A DNA stretch of 64,000 nt from Paenibacillus sp. FSL R5-0341 (GCF_037975235.1 NZ_CP150241.1:2976001-3040000), one strand, 5' to 3'; shown: positions 52,548 through 62,407, counted from the first letter of the stretch. Notes: generated by a model from the letters alone, not told the origin. Program-made: numbers and translations.

Positions 52548-53429
52548 ATGGGCGTACCCACGTTTCTGGAGACAGGCCATATGGAAGAAGGTTTTCCCAT
52601 TCGGGTGATTCATACAGGTGATCAGTTTAATTTTGCTGCACACTGGCATGATGAGGTCGAATTGGTTGTCGTCAATGGAAAGAGCGCACGAATTGGCGTG
52701 AATGACCATATTCGTGAGCTGGGACAAGGTGATGTGCTGCTGATCAAACCAGGTGATGTACACTGCTTTTTGCCGGGGACTGAGCACCTAACCATAATCT
52801 TGTTCCGGCTGGAATTGTTAACAGGAAGCTTCACGACTGAAGCCGAGATACAGGATCTGGGCGAACTCTTCAATAAAACAACCGTTATTCCGTCGAATGC
52901 AGGAAGTCGTAACAATCTGGTTCAGTATATAGATGCCATCATTGCCGAGAAAAAAAATCGAAAGCCCGGATATCGATGGTTAATGGTTTCGCGGTTGTAT
53001 GATCTCATGGTTCTATTGTTACGTACAAAGCCCCCGGTGACGGATCAACTCACGTCCGTAGGATGGCCCTGTACTTCATCCAAAAAATTCGAATTCCTTG
53101 AATCGGTCTGTGAATATCTGGAGGATCATTATGCTGAACCGATCAAGCTGGAACAGGTGGCGGAACATATTAAATTCAGCAAGTTCCATGTCTGCAAATT
53201 ATTCAAAGAGATCAAAGGAGTGACATTGATGGAATACTTGAATCATTTTCGAATTATCAAATCCGAGTGGGCGTTATTGTTCCGTCAGGATTCCATTTTG
53301 GATATAGCCATCGGCCATGGGTTCAACAATGTGAACTCCTATAATCGTCTTTTTAAAAAATATAATGACTGTACACCCTCCGAATTTCGCAAGAAACACC
53401 GTACGAATATCACAAAATATGAAGGGTAA
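52548..53429 (+). CDS. AraC family regulator with cupin domain
   Basis: 293 residues. The N-terminal cupin barrel (FAAHWHDEVELVVVNGKSAR with histidines, then GDVLLIKPGDVHCF) senses a sugar; the C-terminal double helix-turn-helix is IKLEQVAEHIKFSKFHVCKLF and ILDIAIGHGFNNVNSYNRLF. GGAGGGTG precedes ATG 52548. It lies 85 bases upstream of the binding-protein gene of a sugar ABC importer and probably activates it. Confidence 0.9.
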   Translation: MGVPTFLETGHMEEGFPIRVIHTGDQFNFAAHWHDEVELVVVNGKSARIGVNDHIRELGQGDVLLIKPGDVHCFLPGTEHLTIILFRLELLTGSFTTEAEIQDLGELFNKTTVIPSNAGSRNNLVQYIDAIIAEKKNRKPGYRWLMVSRLYDLMVLLLRTKPPVTDQLTSVGWPCTSSKKFEFLESVCEYLEDHYAEPIKLEQVAEHIKFSKFHVCKLFKEIKGVTLMEYLNHFRIIKSEWALLFRQDSILDIAIGHGFNNVNSYNRLFKKYNDCTPSEFRKKHRTNITKYEG

Positions 53430-53482
53430 TGCACAATATTTGTGGAGAAAGCCCTCTCCGAAATCAATATACTCTAATAAAA

Positions 53483-53496
53483 TGTAAGCGTTTCCT
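53483..53496 (+). promoter_or_regulatory. cre-like / LacI-family operator before the ABC importer
   Basis: TGTAAGCGTTTCCT matches the catabolite-responsive consensus (TGWAANCGNTNWCA) except at the last base. It lies between the likely promoter and the ribosome site of the binding-protein gene, a position that represses. Either CcpA or the local LacI protein could bind. Confidence 0.6.
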
Positions 53497-53514
53497 TTTA
53501 GAAGGAGGGGGCCT

Positions 53515-54780
53515 ATGAAGAAGTGGTTTAAGCCAACTATTGTATTCGTATGTGTACTCATGTTGTTAGCTGGATGTCAGCTCAGTCCGTCCAATCAAAC
53601 CAAGCAGCAGGAAATAACGGTGTGGAGTTTTACGGATGAAGCTGGGTATGCCATTGAGAAATTCGAGCAGAAATATCCGAACATCAAAGTGAATTTTGTC
53701 AATATTCCCGGCAACTTCTATATTACCAAGCTTAAATCTGCGCTCCAGACGACCTCCAAAGCTCCAGATGTATTTATGATTGAAAATGCCAACATTCGAG
53801 AACTGATTGACGTTCCATATCTGGAGAATTTATCGGCTTCGCCTTATAACGCCAATGAGCTTATTCAAGAACAATATGCTTTTGTGCAGGCCAATGAAAA
53901 GGACAGTGAGGGAAATGTCAGAGCGATCGGTTATCAGGGAACACCTGGGGGAATCTATTATCGCCGGGATTTGGCGAAGCAATATCTGGGTACCGATGAT
54001 CCTGAGAAGGTGGGTTCACAGATTGATACTTGGGAGAAGATCTTCGAGATTGGAGAGAAGGTGCAGCAGCTTAGCGGGAATAAAGTACATGCATTGGCGA
54101 ACTGGAATGCCATATCGAACTCATATGACGGTATACCCTGGGTGAAGGACGGCAAGCTCGTCATCGATCCAACCTATATGGAGGTGCTGGATCTGGTACG
54201 TGAAGCGCGTGAGCGGCATGTTCTTGCAGAGTATGAAGATGGAAGTGCCGGTTACGCTGCATCCATGCAAAAAGGAGAGGTCATGTTCTATCCTGGGGCA
54301 ACCTGGGGCTTGCAATATACGTTTAAGGCGAATGCTCCGGATACCGAAGGCATGTGGGGCCTAGCCCCGGGACCGTCGGCCTTTAGCGCGGGTGGGACCT
54401 ATATATCGATGTACAGTAAAAGCGACAAAAAGGATCTGGCATGGAAGTTTATTGAGTTCTATAATTTTGACCACGACTTTCTGTCCGAGTTAGCGAAAGA
54501 GCAGGATTATTTTACGAGCAATATGGTTGTGAATGATAAACTTGCGCCTTCACTCTCATCGTCCTATCTGGGGGGACAGAAGCATTTCGAGTTTTTCTCG
54601 GAGGCTGCCAAGCGGGTTCCTGTGTATGAGCGCACCAAATATGATGCCATTATTAACAATGATATCTACAAAAATGTACTTCAGTTGTATCTCAATCAGG
54701 ACATTCAGAACAAAGATGAAGTAGTGAAGCGAATCAAACGTGATGTCGCCTTGAGATTTCCGGAGCTGGAAGTGGATTAG
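53515..54780 (+). CDS. Sugar ABC transporter substrate-binding lipoprotein
   Basis: 421 residues. Signal peptide with lipobox LLAG-C21, then the type-1 extracellular solute-binding fold (ITVWSFTDEAGYAIEKFEQK, MQKGEVMFYPGATWGLQYTF). Anchored outside the membrane to feed the two permeases downstream. GAAGGAGGGGG precedes ATG 53515. There is no adjacent glycoside hydrolase to reveal the sugar. No ATPase is encoded; as usual in Firmicutes, a shared MsmX-like ATPase is likely. Confidence 0.92.
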   Translation: MKKWFKPTIVFVCVLMLLAGCQLSPSNQTKQQEITVWSFTDEAGYAIEKFEQKYPNIKVNFVNIPGNFYITKLKSALQTTSKAPDVFMIENANIRELIDVPYLENLSASPYNANELIQEQYAFVQANEKDSEGNVRAIGYQGTPGGIYYRRDLAKQYLGTDDPEKVGSQIDTWEKIFEIGEKVQQLSGNKVHALANWNAISNSYDGIPWVKDGKLVIDPTYMEVLDLVREARERHVLAEYEDGSAGYAASMQKGEVMFYPGATWGLQYTFKANAPDTEGMWGLAPGPSAFSAGGTYISMYSKSDKKDLAWKFIEFYNFDHDFLSELAKEQDYFTSNMVVNDKLAPSLSSSYLGGQKHFEFFSEAAKRVPVYERTKYDAIINNDIYKNVLQLYLNQDIQNKDEVVKRIKRDVALRFPELEVD

Positions 54781-54785
54781 CTGAG

Positions 54786-54823
54786 GACGTGTCTCAAAAC
54801 TCTTTCGGAGTTTTCAGATACGC
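54786..54823 (+). repeat. Hairpin between binding-protein and permease genes
   Basis: AAAACTC TTTCG GAGTTTT with an imperfect outer stem, just after the binding-protein stop and without a long T-run. Hairpins there often stabilise the upstream mRNA so that binding protein exceeds permease. Confidence 0.6.
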
Positions 54824-54877
54824 CCTAGAAGTAAGCGAATGGTTGTACACATCCGATGATAACTGGGGGGACAGAAT

Positions 54878-55768
54878 ATGTTTGCCAAAACGATTCGAAA
54901 GGACCATTACGGCTACTACTTCATTGCTCCGTTCTTTATTATTTTCACCATTTTTGGCCTCTATCCCATATTGTATTCGCTCTATATCAGTTTCACTAAC
55001 TTTGATGGAATCACGACACCTGACTTTGTAGGGATTGGTAACTATGTGGCCGTACTACAAGATCCGCTGTTCTACAAAACCTTGTTCAATACGTTATTCA
55101 TCTGGGGGGTCTCCGTGGTTCCGCAGCTGACGATCTCACTTGTGTTAGCTTTTATTCTGAACGATAAACTGCTCAAAGGGCGGGATTTTTTCAGAGCCGT
55201 GTACTTTTTCCCCAATATCGTTACGGCCGCATCACTCGGGTTGCTTGTCAGTCTGATCTTTGACTGGCAGTCCGGGGGACTGAATCATTTTTTGATGCAG
55301 ATCGGGATTATTCAAGATCCAATTAATTGGAAAAATGACCCATGGTTTATGCGGCTAATTGTGTCATCTATCTTGTTTTTTCAATATTTCGGTTATTCCA
55401 TGGTCATCTACCTTGCAGGACTTCAGGGTATTGATCCGTCGTTGCTGGAAGCTGCCCAGATGGATGGCGCGAAAAAGAAGCATATTTTCATCGATATTAT
55501 CGTACCGATGCTGCGCCCAATTATTCTGTTTCAGATGATTACATCCATTATTGGTGGCATCCAGATTTTCGATCAGCCATTTACACTAACCAATGGCAAT
55601 GGCGGTCCTGACCGAGCAGCCATGACGAGCATTATGTATCTCTATAATGTAGCATTTCAGAGCACTCGTTTTGGTTACGGGGCTGCAATAGCATTTTGTC
55701 TATTTATTATCATCATATTATTGTCCGTTGCATCCTTCATCATGACCAAGCGGAAGAGCCGTTCATAG
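54878..55768 (+). CDS. Sugar ABC transporter permease (MalF/UgpA type)
   Basis: 296 residues with six transmembrane helices. The EAA loop contacting the ATPase is LLEAAQMDGAKKKHIFIDII, followed by IVPMLRPIILF. Start ATG 54878 behind GGGGGGACA. It pairs with the permease at 55783, which begins 14 bases after its stop. Confidence 0.92.
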   Translation: MFAKTIRKDHYGYYFIAPFFIIFTIFGLYPILYSLYISFTNFDGITTPDFVGIGNYVAVLQDPLFYKTLFNTLFIWGVSVVPQLTISLVLAFILNDKLLKGRDFFRAVYFFPNIVTAASLGLLVSLIFDWQSGGLNHFLMQIGIIQDPINWKNDPWFMRLIVSSILFFQYFGYSMVIYLAGLQGIDPSLLEAAQMDGAKKKHIFIDIIVPMLRPIILFQMITSIIGGIQIFDQPFTLTNGNGGPDRAAMTSIMYLYNVAFQSTRFGYGAAIAFCLFIIIILLSVASFIMTKRKSRS

Positions 55769-55782
55769 GGAGGGGAGTTCTT

Positions 55783-56664
55783 ATGCAAACTGCAAAATCA
55801 ATTGAACAACCAAATGCGGCGATTCAACATTATGCCAACACAAGGCGTCTGACGGCAGGCAAGATCGTCATCTATCTATTGCTGATAGGTCTTGCCGTGC
55901 TCTGCATTATTCCGTTTTATCTGATGCTCATCTATTCTACACATAACAATGCCACAATCGCTTCAACGTTCACCTTTCTCCCCGGATCATTTTTGGTCGA
56001 TAACTATATGAATATGGTATCCAAAATCAACATTTGGCGCGGGTTTGCCAACAGCATATTCATTGCTGGAACATCGACCGTGTTATCTCTGTATATAGGT
56101 GCTCTGACCGCATATGGCTTTGCCAAATTTAAATTCAAAGGTCGGAACGGGTTGTTTCTGTTTCTGTTAGCGACCATGATGGTGCCGGGTCAACTGGCCC
56201 TCATTGGCGTGTATCGACTATTCAGCATGCTGGGACTTTTGGACAGCTATGCTGCAATTATTTTGCCTGCTGCGGCTAACGCATTTAACGTATTTTTCAT
56301 CAAACAGTTTATGGAGAGCAGCATCCCGGATGAGATTATTGAATCCGCACGGGTGGACAGCGCGGGTGAATTCCGGACGTTCAATCAGATTGTACTGCCC
56401 ATTCTGGGACCGGCGATCTCGGCCCTTGGGATATTCACGTTTATCGGTTCATGGAACAATTTCCTTACACCGCTCGTCCTGTTTTTCTCTCTGGATAAAT
56501 ACCCGCTACCCGTACTGGTTGCGCTAGTGCAAGGGTACTATGGGATGGATTATGGACTCTTGTATTTGGGTGTAGCGATCTCAATCTTGCCTATTATTGT
56601 TGTATTCTCTGTATTTTCCAAACAGATTATTGGAAGTGTTGCCTTGGGTGCGGTGAAAGGATAG
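55783..56664 (+). CDS. Sugar ABC transporter permease (MalG/UgpE type)
   Basis: 293 residues from ATG 55783 (AGGGAGGGG upstream); the frame is open earlier but overlaps the previous gene. Six helices; the EAA loop is IIESARVDSAGEFRTFNQIV followed by LPILGPAISALGIF. Forms the channel with the preceding permease. Confidence 0.92.
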   Translation: MQTAKSIEQPNAAIQHYANTRRLTAGKIVIYLLLIGLAVLCIIPFYLMLIYSTHNNATIASTFTFLPGSFLVDNYMNMVSKINIWRGFANSIFIAGTSTVLSLYIGALTAYGFAKFKFKGRNGLFLFLLATMMVPGQLALIGVYRLFSMLGLLDSYAAIILPAAANAFNVFFIKQFMESSIPDEIIESARVDSAGEFRTFNQIVLPILGPAISALGIFTFIGSWNNFLTPLVLFFSLDKYPLPVLVALVQGYYGMDYGLLYLGVAISILPIIVVFSVFSKQIIGSVALGAVKG

Positions 56665-56699
56665 TAATTTATCGAGATTTTAATAGCATTTGGTATCAT

Positions 56700-56726
56700 A
56701 AGGGTCGTCCATATGGACGGCTCTTT
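56700..56726 (+). terminator. Terminator after sugar ABC operon
   Basis: AGGGTCGTCC ATAT GGACGGCTCTTT, with two G-T pairs and a short T-run. Confidence 0.65.
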
Positions 56727-56823
56727 GCTGTTCTTTATTTTGCGTATATATCCCATCTTATAAGTAAAGGATACCTTTAACTGAGAATATCTGGACGGAG
56801 CATGAACGGGAAGGAGAGGTGTC

Positions 56824-58233
56824 ATGGACACATCAGCGATAACACAACAGGACCTGCCGTTAACCGGATACCTAGCTGTTGATCAAGAAATGTTGCGCTC
56901 CGTTTTTGCCGGTTGCTCGGATATTGTATTTCATACGTTCCAAACGGCGTGTCTTACTTCAGCCTTATGCGTATATTGTGTTGGTTTGTGTGATACGGAG
57001 CGGCTTGAACGACAGGTATTGACACCTCTTCAGGAAATGGGGATCGAAGCTGCGCAAGTCCCATTGGCATCTGTTAAACATGTTGAAACAACCACTCAGG
57101 CGGTACAGGCCATATTAGAGGGAGAAGCTCTGTTACTGCTGGACGGTTCAAAAGTTGGAACAGCGTACCCTCTATACCAAGCTGCAAATCGTTCAACAGA
57201 GGAACCGTTAGCTGAATCGACTGTGCGCGGGGCACGGGATGGATTTACAGAATCGTTGACGATGAATATGTCACTACTGCGCAAACGTATCAAAACACCT
57301 GCATTAAAAATTCATACACGTAACATGGGAGATCGCACGAACACGAGTGTCTCACTTATCTATATGGAAGGCATTATTGATCCTAAACTGGTGAAGGAAG
57401 TAGAGGTACGACTTGACGATTTGAAGCTTCGAGACGTACTGGAGAGTCAGTACATTGAAGAAGGTATTGTGGATCAGCGATATTCACCATTTCCACAGAT
57501 GATAGCGACGGAACGTCCGGATGTCGTTGCTTCCAACTTGCTGGAAGGTCGGTTTGCTATTCTCGTTGATGGAACGCCGTTCACCCTTATTGCGCCAGTG
57601 ACCATCTTTTCCATGTTACAATCCCCCGAAGATTATTATCAAAATGTATTCATGAGTGTTTTTGTACGCTGGCTGCGATACATTTTTTATGTGTTATCCA
57701 TGCTGCTTCCATCGGCTTATGTAGCAATTACTACGTTTCATCAGGAGATGATTCCTACTGTATTGCTTCTCAGTATTGCCCGGGCGAGAGAAGAAATTCC
57801 TTTCCCGGCACTGGTGGAAGCGCTCATTATGGAAATTGCCTTTGAAGCACTGCGTGAGGCTGGTGTCCGATTGCCGAAGCAGGTCGGATCAGCCGTCAGT
57901 ATCGTGGGAGCCTTAATTATCGGGCAGGCGGCGACTAGTGCAGGAATTGTGTCAGCCCCCATGATTATCATTGTCGCGATTACCGGAATCGCTTCTTTCA
58001 TGATCCCCCGTTATGCTGCCAGCATCGCGACCCGACTACTGCGTTTTCCCATGATGATTCTGGCAGGAACGCTGGGACTTACGGGTGTCATGCTGGGCGT
58101 CATCTTGGTTGTCATTCATCTGAGCAGCCTTCGTTCATTCGGAACACCTTATCTGTCACCGGTAGCGCCCACGATGGCTAAGGAACTCAAGGATGTGTGG
58201 TGGCGTCCATCTCCAAGGAACAAACCGCACTAG
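56824..58233 (+). CDS. Spore germinant receptor A subunit (GerA/GerKA family)
   Basis: 469 residues. The N-terminal cytoplasmic domain leads to the conserved family core (VRGARDGFTESLTMNMSLLRKR, HTRNMGDRTNTSVSLIYMEG) and about five C-terminal membrane helices (RWLRYIFYVLSMLLPSAYVA onward, REAGVRLPKQVGSAVSIVGA). In the spore inner membrane it forms the germinant channel with B and C subunits. The upstream 159 bases include the previous terminator; a SigG promoter is expected but cannot be fixed by eye. Confidence 0.95.
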   Translation: MDTSAITQQDLPLTGYLAVDQEMLRSVFAGCSDIVFHTFQTACLTSALCVYCVGLCDTERLERQVLTPLQEMGIEAAQVPLASVKHVETTTQAVQAILEGEALLLLDGSKVGTAYPLYQAANRSTEEPLAESTVRGARDGFTESLTMNMSLLRKRIKTPALKIHTRNMGDRTNTSVSLIYMEGIIDPKLVKEVEVRLDDLKLRDVLESQYIEEGIVDQRYSPFPQMIATERPDVVASNLLEGRFAILVDGTPFTLIAPVTIFSMLQSPEDYYQNVFMSVFVRWLRYIFYVLSMLLPSAYVAITTFHQEMIPTVLLLSIARAREEIPFPALVEALIMEIAFEALREAGVRLPKQVGSAVSIVGALIIGQAATSAGIVSAPMIIIVAITGIASFMIPRYAASIATRLLRFPMMILAGTLGLTGVMLGVILVVIHLSSLRSFGTPYLSPVAPTMAKELKDVWWRPSPRNKPH

Positions 58234-58281
58234 ACCAATATGCACCAAGCAACCAATGCATCCAAGGGAGCGGGATCACAC

Positions 58282-59400
58282 ATGTTGACGGACAAAGGAA
58301 AAATATCGGAAACACAATTGGCATTCATGGTCTTTCCCGCCATTCTCGCGACGGCCATCTTATCAGTGCCTGGAATTACAATGCACTATGCAGGACATGA
58401 CATGTGGATGACTCCAATTATAGGTTCTCTCGTTGGACTGGCTGCGATCGGTATCTCCATTGGTCTTGATCGTATGTACCCTGGAAAAACGCTTATTCAA
58501 TCCAGTGTATCGATCGTTGGTCGGATTCCAGGCAAGTTGTTCGGCCTGATATACATTGCTTTCTTGCCCCACCTGACGGGCTTGATTATTCGGGAATACG
58601 GTGAGTTCATTGTCAATAATGCACTTCCAAGTACACCTTTGTTTGTTGTGATGGGTACGATGGTTGTTGTATGTGCGATTAATGTCAGGCTGGGGATCGA
58701 AGTTGTCGGACGAACATCTCAAGTATTTGTTACCCTGCTAATTGTGCTGCTGGCTTTGATCTTTATATTGTTGATCGGTGAACTGAATCCTGCCGAGCTG
58801 TTCCCTTTCATGGAGAAAGGACCCATTCCCATTATTACAGGAGCCGCTGCACCCGCTGCATGGTTTAGTGAATATATCGTGCTGGCTTTTCTGTTACCTT
58901 ATGTGAATCAAAAAAAACGAACAACCCGGGTCATGCTGGGTTCCCTTGTACTGACGACAACTGCAATGACGGTTACCAATCTGTTTTGCCTGTTTTTAAT
59001 TGGTGATTTGACGGATACATTCGTATTTCCGGTCATGATTGCAGCAAGATACATAACCATTGCGGACTTTCTGCAACATATCGAGTCCCTTATTATTGCA
59101 GTTTGGATTTTCGGTATTTTCGTTAAAATTTCCGTTTTTCTATATATCTTTGCTACATCCACAGCGGAATGGTTTGGGTTGAAGGACTACAAGCCCGTTG
59201 TTGTTCCGCTTTCGTTCCTGTGTATGGTATTTGCTTACTGGGTTGTGTCCGGCGGATCGGGCATTTCCAGTCTGGTTAGCGCTTCAGCCAACTTGTATAC
59301 GATCAGCATTTTATTAATCCTTCCGGCTATGATCTACGGTGTTGCATGGCTGAAAAAGGGTTGGGCACATGTTAGAAAGAATCGAGCGAGTACTGATTGA
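58282..59400 (+). CDS. Spore germinant receptor B subunit (GerB/GerKB family)
   Basis: 372 residues from ATG 58282 (AAGGGAGCGGG upstream); an in-frame ATG at 58240 lacks a ribosome site and would add 14 residues. About ten membrane helices of the APC-type fold, starting ISETQLAFMVFPAILATAIL, the usual GerB opening. B subunits bind the germinant amino acid or sugar. Confidence 0.94.
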   Translation: MLTDKGKISETQLAFMVFPAILATAILSVPGITMHYAGHDMWMTPIIGSLVGLAAIGISIGLDRMYPGKTLIQSSVSIVGRIPGKLFGLIYIAFLPHLTGLIIREYGEFIVNNALPSTPLFVVMGTMVVVCAINVRLGIEVVGRTSQVFVTLLIVLLALIFILLIGELNPAELFPFMEKGPIPIITGAAAPAAWFSEYIVLAFLLPYVNQKKRTTRVMLGSLVLTTTAMTVTNLFCLFLIGDLTDTFVFPVMIAARYITIADFLQHIESLIIAVWIFGIFVKISVFLYIFATSTAEWFGLKDYKPVVVPLSFLCMVFAYWVVSGGSGISSLVSASANLYTISILLILPAMIYGVAWLKKGWAHVRKNRASTD

Positions 59401-59415
59401 TGGGGGGAGGGGCAC

Positions 59416-60591
59416 TTGCGAATATGCAGAGTACTACTTCTGCTGATATTGTCTTGTGTGCTGTTAAGTGGCTGCTGGGATCGTATCGAAATTAACGATT
59501 TGGCCATCGTGCTGGCTACGGGGATCGATTACGAAGAGGGCAAAGTACAATTGACTTCACAGATATTTGTTCCGCGCAAAGCAGGTGGAGGAGATAGCAG
59601 TGGGAGCGGAGGCAGTCCAAGCGGTGTCACATTGATTCGAACAGCGGAGGGGCGTACGATTGCCGAGGCGTTGAATCGGCTGCAACGGAAAGTTCCCCGA
59701 AATATGTTCTGGGGGCACTGCGAAGTCATTATCATTAGTGAACAAGCCGGCAAGCGCGGTATTCGCGAGTACATCGATTTCTTCCTGCGTTATCCTCAGT
59801 TCAGGGAGCATGCGTATGTCTTTTCCAGCGAAAAGGCGGCGAAAGATATCCTGGCGTTACTTGATCCCCTGGAGCGGAGTTCTGCTGAATCATTGCGTGA
59901 GATGGCCAATCTGAAGCTAGGTACACGTGTCACTGCACTTGAACTGGCTAAATCCATTGAAGGACCAAGCACTTCCGCCATTTTGTCTCGCATGTTAGTC
60001 TTACCCCCAGAACCCGATCAGGATAAACTGACGACTACACCATATGTGAAAGGTCTGAGCTTGTATAACAAGGATCGCTATGTCAAAACGGTTAAGGAAC
60101 CAATGAGCGTAGGTGTATTGCTACTCGCAAAAGAGCTGAACAACATTATCATGCCTGTTGAGTTTGAGCCGTTAGAGGGTTCGTTCTCGATTCGACTCAT
60201 TGAAATTAAAACGGCCTTGAAGCCACGAATTGTAAACCAGCATTGGAGCATGAAGGTGGATATCCAAACCAGCGGAGAAGTGGTGTTAAATACGACGGAT
60301 GCCAATCTAACGGATCCCGCTGTGTTAACTAAACTGGAACAGGAATGGTCTGCCAAGCTCACATCTCTGGCTCATGATGCTTTAGACCTGTCCCAGAAGG
60401 AGCTGCGCTCCGATTTCTTCAAATTTGCAGTTGAATTCCGCAGATATTATCCGAAGCAATGGAAGAAGCAGGAGAAGAACTGGGAAACCCTCTATCCTGA
60501 ATTGGACGTGGAAGTTAAAGTGGATGCACACGTAGTGCGTACCGGTAAATCAACCGGACCACAGGGGATACCGAATGAGGACGAAACTTAA
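59416..60591 (+). CDS. Spore germinant receptor C subunit, lipoprotein (GerC/GerKC family)
   Basis: 391 residues from TTG 59416, with GGGGGGAGGGG upstream. Lipobox LLSG-C20 followed by WDRIEINDLAIVLATGID, the signature start of GerC proteins; RKVPRNMFWGHCEVIIISEQ is also conserved. A Gly/Ser-rich loop (GGGDSSGSGGSPSG) interrupts the first domain. Anchored on the outer face of the spore inner membrane. Confidence 0.94.
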   Translation: MRICRVLLLLILSCVLLSGCWDRIEINDLAIVLATGIDYEEGKVQLTSQIFVPRKAGGGDSSGSGGSPSGVTLIRTAEGRTIAEALNRLQRKVPRNMFWGHCEVIIISEQAGKRGIREYIDFFLRYPQFREHAYVFSSEKAAKDILALLDPLERSSAESLREMANLKLGTRVTALELAKSIEGPSTSAILSRMLVLPPEPDQDKLTTTPYVKGLSLYNKDRYVKTVKEPMSVGVLLLAKELNNIIMPVEFEPLEGSFSIRLIEIKTALKPRIVNQHWSMKVDIQTSGEVVLNTTDANLTDPAVLTKLEQEWSAKLTSLAHDALDLSQKELRSDFFKFAVEFRRYYPKQWKKQEKNWETLYPELDVEVKVDAHVVRTGKSTGPQGIPNEDET

Positions 60592-60635
60592 CAGCATTTG
60601 CTCCTGTTACAAGCTTGAGAAAGAGAGGTGATTGC

Positions 60636-60854
60636 ATGAAACTGGGCTCAATCCTTGGAATCCTGATGTTGGCGACTGCAATAGTGTATGGAGAGTGGAG
60701 GAGTAGCAAAGAGAAGCGAGCCAGAATAGTGACAGCAGGAATTACTGCTGTGGCGGCTGTCATTGGAATCATTCTTCTCTTTCAACCTCGTTTGCCCGGT
60801 CCGACCCAGATTGTGAAGCTTGTATTTGGAAGCGTGGATAAACTTATGAAATAA
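60636..60854 (+). CDS. Small two-helix protein, germinant-receptor D-type subunit
   Basis: 72 residues from ATG 60636 (AGAGAGGTG upstream). Two hydrophobic helices (SILGILMLATAIVYGEW and IVTAGITAVAAVIGIILLF) separated by a basic loop. Small two-helix D proteins of this size are encoded in or beside some ger operons in Bacillus, where they modulate germinant response. Position directly after GerC and before the operon terminator supports this reading. Confidence 0.8.
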   Translation: MKLGSILGILMLATAIVYGEWRSSKEKRARIVTAGITAVAAVIGIILLFQPRLPGPTQIVKLVFGSVDKLMK

Positions 60855-60863
60855 ATGGATAGC

Positions 60864-60908
60864 AAAGAAGGACCAAGTCTCTGACAAGAGAGATTCGGTC
60901 CTTCTTTT
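60864..60908. terminator. Terminator after ger operon
   Basis: AAAGAAGGACC...AGTCTCT / AGAGATT...GGTCCTTCTTT stem plus T-run; also serves the convergent gene. Confidence 0.88.
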
Positions 60909-60949
60909 ATTTTAAGTGAAATGTAATTTATTCATCCACTCAAAGATGT

Positions 60950-62224
60950 CTATTCTTTGATGACAGATGCATTCACGGCATCTTCCATCTTCGTATTGTA
61001 CGAACGGAACAGACCCAGGCGCCAGAAGGCAGCTCCTTTCAGGTCATAACGTTTGGCAAGACCCAGTTTATCATCCACAGAGGACGGCGTTTCACTGCTT
61101 AAACTGATACCGAGAAGCAACTTATTTTTGGGGACACCAGCTTGAAGAGCTTGCTGAATGGCTTGGTCCACAAGGCTATTGGGTTCGGGTACCTGGGATT
61201 TGGTGCCAACCGGATTATACTGATAGGCCATAATAATAAGATCATCTGCAATAGAGGCAAGTGTTTTGTAATCATATCCTTTATAAGCACTGTTTAGCGG
61301 CGGTACCGCCAGAGATAAGGCTGTGTCTTGGGGTAAGGAACTCTTCAATTGTTTCACATAAGCATTGAGCAACTTCTGTTGTTCTACCGCATCCAGTTTA
61401 AAACCCAGTCCTTCAAAATCCAGAACAACTCCGCCAAAACCATGCTCAGCTACCGCAGCAGTTATACCTTCAATCGATTTCTGTCGCAGGCGGCTGTCAC
61501 TCAGAACTTTGGTCAGTTCACCATTTCCATCCAAGGCATACACCATGAGCTGTGGTTGGATCTGCTGATCCGCTGCGTCAGCAACGATGGACTGCGGCGT
61601 AATATCACCCGCAGCAGCAGGGAGGCGGTACTCATCACCTTGAAGGGTGAATTGTCCATTGCGATCAATGCGGCTCCAGCCAAATGCTACAGAATTCATG
61701 GAAGCAATAAGATCCTTTTCTTGAAAGGATTGCAATGCATAGAAGGCTCTCAGATGCATTTCGCGCTGTGGTGAGACGAGGGAGACCGTTTTGGTTGCCT
61801 GATTCCAGCGCGCACTTACACCGAATTGGTTACTGAATGAACTGAGTGGAATGAGTACACGTCCTTCCCGCTGAACAGGTGCTGCAGGGAGTGTAACTTT
61901 TTTTCCATTTACGGTCGCTGTGGTGCTGCCAACTTGTAATAGCACCTCGGTCGTTTGTCCGTTCACAGTGTTCGTCGCTTTTACAGTCTGTGATTTGCTG
62001 TTCCAGGTAATATCGATACCAAGGGCTTCTCCGACCGTCCGAAAGGGAACGTAAGTGACACCTTTGTCTATCCGGGGTACTGCATCAAACTTCAGGGGAA
62101 CATCATCCAATTGAACGGTAATGGCTGGAGCAGCATAGGCTCCACCGATATTTGGGGTACTTCCAAGGATAGAGAGAGCAATTACAGTAACCGCAGCAAT
62201 TTTTCCTGCTCGTTTAATGAACAT
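60950..62224 (-). CDS. Copper-amine-oxidase-N domain plus GH18-type glycoside hydrolase
   Basis: 424 residues. Signal peptide (to about residue 31), copper amine oxidase-like N-terminal domain (residues 33-150: VPRIDKGVTYVPFRTVGEAL, LIPLSSFSNQFGVSARW), common on Paenibacillus cell-surface proteins, then a GH18 barrel with D269-F-E271 in GGVVLDFEGLG, the catalytic DxE. Resembles spore-cortex-associated YaaH/YdhD-type hydrolases, here without LysM. GGAGGA precedes ATG 62224. Its place beside ger genes suits a spore or wall role, unproven. Confidence 0.88.
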   Translation of the reverse strand: MFIKRAGKIAAVTVIALSILGSTPNIGGAYAAPAITVQLDDVPLKFDAVPRIDKGVTYVPFRTVGEALGIDITWNSKSQTVKATNTVNGQTTEVLLQVGSTTATVNGKKVTLPAAPVQREGRVLIPLSSFSNQFGVSARWNQATKTVSLVSPQREMHLRAFYALQSFQEKDLIASMNSVAFGWSRIDRNGQFTLQGDEYRLPAAAGDITPQSIVADAADQQIQPQLMVYALDGNGELTKVLSDSRLRQKSIEGITAAVAEHGFGGVVLDFEGLGFKLDAVEQQKLLNAYVKQLKSSLPQDTALSLAVPPLNSAYKGYDYKTLASIADDLIIMAYQYNPVGTKSQVPEPNSLVDQAIQQALQAGVPKNKLLLGISLSSETPSSVDDKLGLAKRYDLKGAAFWRLGLFRSYNTKMEDAVNASVIKE

Positions 62225-62407
62225 CGTATAATTCCTCCAACTTTCTACATAAGTAGTCGAATCATGTTTTGAACAAAATCTAGTAATCTAGCATATGTAG
62301 CATAACAAAATTTTCATATCGTTCCAATATAAGAGTTGGATGTTTAGTCATACGGATGGCAGGAATCATAATATAATCTAATAAACATAGCGGAAGGAGT
62401 GTGCTTT

